Assembly (NCBI GenBank): GCA_035760665.1
Contig: DASTSN010000013.1
Coordinates: 1-64,000, forward strand
Source: DASTSN01 sp035760665
GTDB lineage: Bacteria; Bacteroidota; Bacteroidia; Chitinophagales; Chitinophagaceae
Direction: 5' to 3'
Length of the DNA stretch: 64,000 bases
Part shown: positions 59,748 to 64,000 of the stretch, in pieces
How the letters are laid out: the number at the start of each line of letters is the position of its first letter
How positions within the stretch are numbered: position 1 is the stretch's first letter
The notes under the pieces: generated by a model
Told to the model about the DNA's origin: nothing
Seen by the model: only the letters and a program-made list of their open reading frames with translations
Databases searched by the model: none
Made by a program: the position numbers and the translations under genes

Positions 59748-61523
59748 TCAGTTTTTCTTCCTGGTAACAGTTTTCTTTGAAATATGTTTTTTAACCGGCG
59801 CCGAAGATGTTAAGCGTTTAAACCACCAGGTTTTTACGGTTTCATTTCCTGCCAGGTCTGTCACTCTCACTTTCAAGCGGTGAACCCCATAAGAGCAGCG
59901 CTCATCCATTCGATAGATCCACGAACGGCCCTTGTCGTTGGTAAACATGAGCCATTCCCCGTCCAGTTCGGCCCGGAAACCGGCAATCCCAAAATCATCT
60001 TTTGGAGTAAACACAATAGCGGTCCGGTTACCCAGGTTCACTGTATCGCCGGAACCGAGGGAATTGATGACAGGTGGTATTGTGTCAACAAAAGCCTGGT
60101 AGCTGCCAAACGAACTGAAACTGGCCGTCAGCCAGCCGTTTTGCCAAACGGCTTTTTGTACGGAGGAGGTTTTTTTACCGGTATTTTTAATCAGCAACTT
60201 TTCTTTCCATGCGGCTGGTATGGTTGGCAAAACCGGCTTTATGCGAACACTGAAGCTGCCGTGCACGGGAATAGCAGCATCGCTAAACTGGTGCAGTGCA
60301 GAAACGGCTCCCGGGGTTTGTTCTTCCCAGCGATAGTAAACCGGCTGAATGGTATCATACAAAGCGTTTTCCGGCAGGTAAAGCTCAAAGTCGGGTTGCT
60401 CCCACACGTTTACATACCCTGGATAAAATTGCTGCTGTGGCCTGTCGCCGGGCCGGGATGCTGCCAGCGCCGGGTCAAACTGGATGTTGAAAGCCAGGGT
60501 TGATGTGTTCAAATACGCATCCTTCACTTCTATCCGAATGGCATGCACTGCAGCATCGCTTAGCGTTAAAACGCCATCGCCACTAATATGCTCGTACACC
60601 CGGCTATGATCGCCCGGCAACTGGGAAAGGTGCTGCAGGTAAACGCCTCCGTTTGCATGATATTTATAATCAATCTGTGCATTAATGTCCCGCGATTCGT
60701 TGTAATCAATGCTGTCAATAGCAAAACCCAGAACGGGCTTTTCATCAATAAACAGTTTAGCTGCATAAATGCCGATAGGGTTGGTGGAGCCGCTAAGCCT
60801 GTCAAAGGCCTGAATGGCAAAACTGAGTTTGTCCAAATCTGTTTTTATTACTTGCTGTCCCTTGATGTGATAGACACTGCCGGTTTTAAGTAAGGAAAAC
60901 AGCTTCGGCGATTGTTCGTACACACTCAAGCGCCGGTCGTAAACAGCCAGCCGGGCAAGAATCGGTGGCACCTGATCAGCTACCGGGAAACCGAAAAGTA
61001 ACGGATTGAGGCAGCGGGTGGTTTTTGTATCCCGGATTTCAAAATGCAGGTGCGGCCCCTGCGATCCCCCGGTGTTGCCGCTGTAGGCAATGAACTGCCC
61101 TTTTTTGACCGGGAATTGGCCGGGTGAAAAATTTACCTCCACCGGCCAGGATGCCTGCTGGTATTGCTGCCCGATGACATAACGCTGCAATGCAGGGAAA
61201 AATTTATTCAAATGCCCGTACACCGTAGTAAGTCCGTTGGGGTGATTGATAAAAATGGCCTGACCGAAACCGAATGGCTCAACGCGGATTTTAGCAATAT
61301 ACCCATCGGCTGCCGCATAAACAGGCTGGTTAACACGATGATTGGTACGAATATCAAGCCCCATATGCCAGTGATTGGGACGCAACTCACCAAAATTAGA
61401 AACCAGGCTCATGGGAATTGCTAACGGATTTCTGAAGTAGCCTTTAGGGTAAGCCGGTAGCTGGGCATTGATACGAAAAGAAAAGAATAACATCCAGGCA
61501 AAAACAAATAACCGTATATGCAT
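59748..61523 (-). CDS. Secreted M23-family peptidase with long C-terminal region
   Basis: The 591-residue protein (ATG at 61523, after a TTG two codons upstream) has a signal peptide (I-R-L-F-V-F-A-W-M-L-F-F, cleavage near N-A-Q) and a LytM domain near the N-terminus with H-W-H-M-G-L-D-I (H53, D57) and G-P-H-L-H-F-E-I (H158, H160). The 400-residue C-terminal part is beta-rich, with several Ig-like segments (V-D-T-I-P-P-V-I-N, G-N-E-T-V-K-T-W-W). The zinc residues are all present. It acts in the periplasm on peptidoglycan. It precedes bcp on the same strand. Confidence 0.9.
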   Translation of the reverse strand: MHIRLFVFAWMLFFSFRINAQLPAYPKGYFRNPLAIPMSLVSNFGELRPNHWHMGLDIRTNHRVNQPVYAAADGYIAKIRVEPFGFGQAIFINHPNGLTTVYGHLNKFFPALQRYVIGQQYQQASWPVEVNFSPGQFPVKKGQFIAYSGNTGGSQGPHLHFEIRDTKTTRCLNPLLFGFPVADQVPPILARLAVYDRRLSVYEQSPKLFSLLKTGSVYHIKGQQVIKTDLDKLSFAIQAFDRLSGSTNPIGIYAAKLFIDEKPVLGFAIDSIDYNESRDINAQIDYKYHANGGVYLQHLSQLPGDHSRVYEHISGDGVLTLSDAAVHAIRIEVKDAYLNTSTLAFNIQFDPALAASRPGDRPQQQFYPGYVNVWEQPDFELYLPENALYDTIQPVYYRWEEQTPGAVSALHQFSDAAIPVHGSFSVRIKPVLPTIPAAWKEKLLIKNTGKKTSSVQKAVWQNGWLTASFSSFGSYQAFVDTIPPVINSLGSGDTVNLGNRTAIVFTPKDDFGIAGFRAELDGEWLMFTNDKGRSWIYRMDERCSYGVHRLKVRVTDLAGNETVKTWWFKRLTSSAPVKKHISKKTVTRKKN

Positions 61524-61777
61524 ATACAAAAGTAACCATCAGGCCGAAACTGTAGTCATATGTACAGTTAGAAAAGCAAAGACTGTTATCGGAAAGTAAA
61601 TTATTTAAGGTTATGCATCGATTAATGAACTTTTACAGTCTTTTAACGTAGTAGGATAATAGTGATTGACTGGAAAAAGGATTATGCAAAAATAATTGTA
61701 CTGATGCAGCAGTTATTGGCATGTTTGGCATGATATTTAAAAGATATAATTGATCAATCAGTTTTTAATTATGCGTT

Positions 61778-61984
61778 ATGAAACGGATGTTTTACAAATT
61801 AATGTTTAGTATAATCCTCGTAGGAGGTTTGTTTATCGGTATGGTTCGTGGGCAGGAAGTGCGGCATCGATGGGTGGCTAAAATGAAAAGCAGGTATGAA
61901 GAAAATGAGAGCCACGAACAACTGAACCGTGGAGACAATAAACTGCTGCTGGATGAATTTGAGATGTCAGCTTATCACAGTTAG
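61778..61984 (+). CDS. Small secreted hypothetical protein (68 residues)
   Basis: The ATG at 61778 begins a signal-peptide-like sequence (M-F-Y-K-L-M-F-S-I-I-L-V-G-G-L-F-I-G) with a possible cleavage near V-R-G-Q, then a charged region of about 40 residues (R-H-R-W-V-A-K-M-K-S-R-Y-E-E-N-E). No family is recognised. It could be a real small secreted gene or a chance frame; the hydrophobic start favours the former. It lies between the M23 gene and carB. Confidence 0.5.
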   Translation: MKRMFYKLMFSIILVGGLFIGMVRGQEVRHRWVAKMKSRYEENESHEQLNRGDNKLLLDEFEMSAYHS

Positions 61985-62043
61985 TCGGTCATTTTCGGCA
62001 TAAATAATTTCGCTGGAATTCCCGCAAAACGGTCGGATTCCCT

Positions 62044-62051
62044 TACTTTTG
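62044..62051 (+). promoter_or_regulatory. -7 promoter element of carB
   Basis: TACTTTTG matches TAnnTTTG, 69 bases before the carB ATG; a hairpin with T7 (62056-62081) begins just after it. Confidence 0.6.
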
Positions 62052-62055
62052 CACC

Positions 62056-62081
62056 CCGGGTAAATACAGCCCGGTTTTTTT
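62056..62081 (+). terminator. Hairpin with T-run in the carB leader
   Basis: CCGGG (62056-62060) pairs with CCCGG (62070-62074) around a 9-base loop, followed by T7. It may end transcripts from upstream or act as an attenuator; the left arm sits at or next to the predicted start site. Confidence 0.45.
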
Positions 62082-62120
62082 ATACCTGTTATTGCCCACC
62101 TCCAAAAATTGTAGTTCGAA

Positions 62121-64000
62121 ATGCCGAAAGACACTTCTATCAAATCAGTTTTAATCATAGGTTCAGGCCCCATAATTATCGGCCAGGCGTGTGAATTTGA
62201 TTATTCCGGCTCACAGGCAGCTCGCAGTTTACGCGAAGAAGGCATACATGTGATCCTGATCAATAGCAACCCGGCCACTATCATGACAGACCCCATGATG
62301 GCGGATAAGGTATACCTGTTGCCTCTGACGGTTGAAAGCATCGAACAGATTTTGAAGGAAAACCAGGTTGACGCAGTATTGCCCACGATGGGTGGCCAAA
62401 CCGCACTGAACCTGGCAAAAGAAGCCGAGGAACTTGGTATTTGGAAACAATACAATGTAAAACTGATAGGTGTCGATATCAAAGCCATTGAAAAAGCAGA
62501 AGACCGGGAAAAATTCCGCAAATGGATGATTGAAATTGGCATACCAGTCGCCACGGCTAAAATTGCGAACTCCTTCCTCGAAGGAAAAGAATTTGCCCAG
62601 CAAATAGGTTTTCCCCTTGTAATCCGTCCATCTTTTACTCTGGGCGGAACAGGTGGCGGATTCGTTCACGACAAAGATGAACTGGATGAAGCACTCAACA
62701 GGGGGCTCCAGGCATCACCCATCCACGAAGTGCTGGTGGAAAAGGCAATGCTTGGCTGGAAAGAGTTTGAACTGGAATTATTACGCGACGCCAATGACAA
62801 TGTCGTCATTATCTGCAGTGTGGAAAATTTTGATCCCATGGGTGTGCACACCGGCGATTCCATTACAGTAGCGCCGGCGATGACGCTCAGCGATACGGCT
62901 ATGCAGCTCATGCGGAATACCGCCATTAAGATGATGCGTGACCTAGGGAATTTTGCCGGCGGTTGTAACGTGCAGTTTGCCCTTAACCCGGAAACGGAGG
63001 AAATTATTGCCATTGAAATTAATCCCCGTGTAAGCCGCTCCTCGGCACTGGCATCAAAGGCTACTGGTTATCCCATCGCAAAAATTGCCGCCAAGCTGGC
63101 TATTGGCTATACGCTGGATGAATTAAAAAACCAGATTACAAAAAACACCTCTGCTTATTTCGAGCCGGCACTTGATTATGTAATTGTCAAAATTCCACGC
63201 TGGAATTTTGACAAATTCAAAGGTGCCAATGATACCCTGGGCCTGCAAATGAAAAGTGTAGGGGAGGTTATGGGCATTGGCCGCAGCTTTACCGAAGCGA
63301 TTCAGAAAGCCTGCCAGAGCCTAGAAAACAACGCTGTAGGTCTTGGCTATTATGGTAAAAGCCTGATGCATGCTGAAGAACTGATTGAATACATAAAGGT
63401 GCCAAAGTGGGACCGCATTTTCCGTATTAAAGATGCCCTGATGGCCGGAGTGAGTGTAAATACGGTTTCTAAGGCTACCGGTATTGATCGCTGGTTTATC
63501 TATGAAATTCAAAAAATCAGCGACCTTGAAAAGGAAATCGCGAAATATAAGATCGACGACCTTCCCCTGGCACTGCTAAAAGAAGCAAAATTGCATGGAT
63601 TTAGTGATGAACAACTCTGCAAGATTATGCAGAATGGGAGTGAAGACGAACTCTATGAAAAAAGAAAAGCGGCTGGCATCACCCGCGTTTATAAAATGGT
63701 AGACACCTGCAGCGCCGAGTTTGAAGCAAAGACCCCTTATTTTTACTCAACTTTTGAAGAAGGCCATACCAACGAGAGTAAGGTAACCGATAAGAAGAAA
63801 ATCATTGTACTTGGTTCCGGGCCCAACCGGATCGGGCAGGGAATTGAATTTGACTATTGCTGTGTGCATGGATTGCTGGCCATAAAAGAATGCGGCTATG
63901 AATCCATCATGATTAACTGCAATCCGGAAACCGTTTCCACAGATTTTGATACTGCAGATAAGCTTTACTTTGAACCTGTCTTCTGGGAGCATTTGTGGGA
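62121..64000 (+). CDS. carB: Carbamoyl-phosphate synthase large subunit (3'-truncated by window edge)
   Basis: CarB makes carbamoyl phosphate from glutamine-derived ammonia, bicarbonate and two ATP, for pyrimidine and arginine synthesis. The frame is open from the ATG at 62121 to the window end (626 residues). The start P-K-D-T-S-I-K-S-V-L-I-I-G-S-G-P is canonical. The first ATP-grasp half has F-T-L-G-G-T-G-G-G and E-I-N-P-R-V-S-R-S-S, and a second half begins with V-L-G-S-G-P-N-R-I-G-Q-G at about 564. The C-terminal allosteric domain lies outside the window. No carA is seen upstream. Confidence 0.97.
   Translation, partial: MPKDTSIKSVLIIGSGPIIIGQACEFDYSGSQAARSLREEGIHVILINSNPATIMTDPMMADKVYLLPLTVESIEQILKENQVDAVLPTMGGQTALNLAKEAEELGIWKQYNVKLIGVDIKAIEKAEDREKFRKWMIEIGIPVATAKIANSFLEGKEFAQQIGFPLVIRPSFTLGGTGGGFVHDKDELDEALNRGLQASPIHEVLVEKAMLGWKEFELELLRDANDNVVIICSVENFDPMGVHTGDSITVAPAMTLSDTAMQLMRNTAIKMMRDLGNFAGGCNVQFALNPETEEIIAIEINPRVSRSSALASKATGYPIAKIAAKLAIGYTLDELKNQITKNTSAYFEPALDYVIVKIPRWNFDKFKGANDTLGLQMKSVGEVMGIGRSFTEAIQKACQSLENNAVGLGYYGKSLMHAEELIEYIKVPKWDRIFRIKDALMAGVSVNTVSKATGIDRWFIYEIQKISDLEKEIAKYKIDDLPLALLKEAKLHGFSDEQLCKIMQNGSEDELYEKRKAAGITRVYKMVDTCSAEFEAKTPYFYSTFEEGHTNESKVTDKKKIIVLGSGPNRIGQGIEFDYCCVHGLLAIKECGYESIMINCNPETVSTDFDTADKLYFEPVFWEHLW

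Noticed and set aside
62201..63013. Several minus-strand frames inside carB
   Set aside because: These are antisense shadows of a strongly conserved gene.
1..64000. tRNA, rRNA, CRISPR array, insertion sequence or prophage
   Set aside because: No T-arm-like tRNA core, rRNA segment, regularly spaced repeat or transposase/integrase gene was found by eye; a tRNAscan or repeat search would be decisive.

Overview
This window looks like chromosomal DNA from a member of the Bacteroidota, most likely the Chitinophagaceae (inferred from gene content, with no database search). Supporting signs are the Bacteroidota-type -7 promoter element TAnnTTTG upstream of many genes, the scarcity of Shine-Dalgarno sequences, frequent DUF families of this phylum (DUF5723, DUF1501/DUF1800, DUF4369-TlpA), LpxH (a Gram-negative outer-membrane lipid A enzyme), and a sigma/anti-sigma module with a VPEGYF-repeat protein. 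No rRNA, tRNA, CRISPR array, transposase or prophage gene was seen. Most of the window is ordinary core genome.

Layout. 1-3.6 kb: 3' end of galE, an unpaired transketolase C-terminal half, and an ECF sigma factor operon. 3.6-10.5 kb (minus strand): the cell-elongation cluster mreB-mreC-mreD-mrdA(PBP2)-rodA followed by an MBL-fold hydrolase. 10.8-19.9 kb: an MFS transporter, a small outer-membrane protein, a secreted alpha/beta hydrolase, kynA, purD, and tandem POT and OPT peptide transporters. 20-26.6 kb: a DUF1800/DUF1501 pair, an AlkB-type hydroxylase, an M48 protease, a c-type cytochrome lipoprotein and serS. 26.7-34.9 kb: YbjQ-like protein, gcvH, a second sigma/anti-sigma pair, VanZ-like protein, purU, prfA, an amidohydrolase and recO. 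35.2-47.9 kb: a Cys-rich lipoprotein, an RND/MMPL exporter, a TlpA-like thioredoxin lipoprotein, gatB, a double-PDZ protein, a 43-residue membrane protein, alaS, an M23 peptidase, a MerR-type regulator and a thioredoxin-like protein. 47.9-54.1 kb: the rsfS-ftsH-LUD-GGCT-lpxH operon with birA divergent. 54.3-59.2 kb: an AT-richer accessory stretch with a PAS/LuxR-type regulator, DUF5723, DUF4282 and a large secreted protein of unknown function. 59.3-64 kb: bcp, a large M23 peptidase, a small secreted peptide and the 5' part of carB.

How the genes work together: the mre/mrd cluster forms the lateral-wall elongasome, and two M23 peptidases also act on the envelope. serS, alaS, gatB, prfA and rsfS serve translation. 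purD, purU, gcvH and carB serve nucleotide and one-carbon metabolism. Two ECF sigma modules and a LuxR-type regulator give transcriptional control.

The least explained signals are: a candidate ~95-nt small RNA on the minus strand beside vanZ, plus two promoter-plus-hairpin mini-elements; an 8-cysteine tail on a lipoprotein; a control region with dyads flanking the PDZ-gene promoter; and the AT-rich LuxR/DUF5723/DUF4282 island with an inverted repeat. I found no clear new defence or mobile system.
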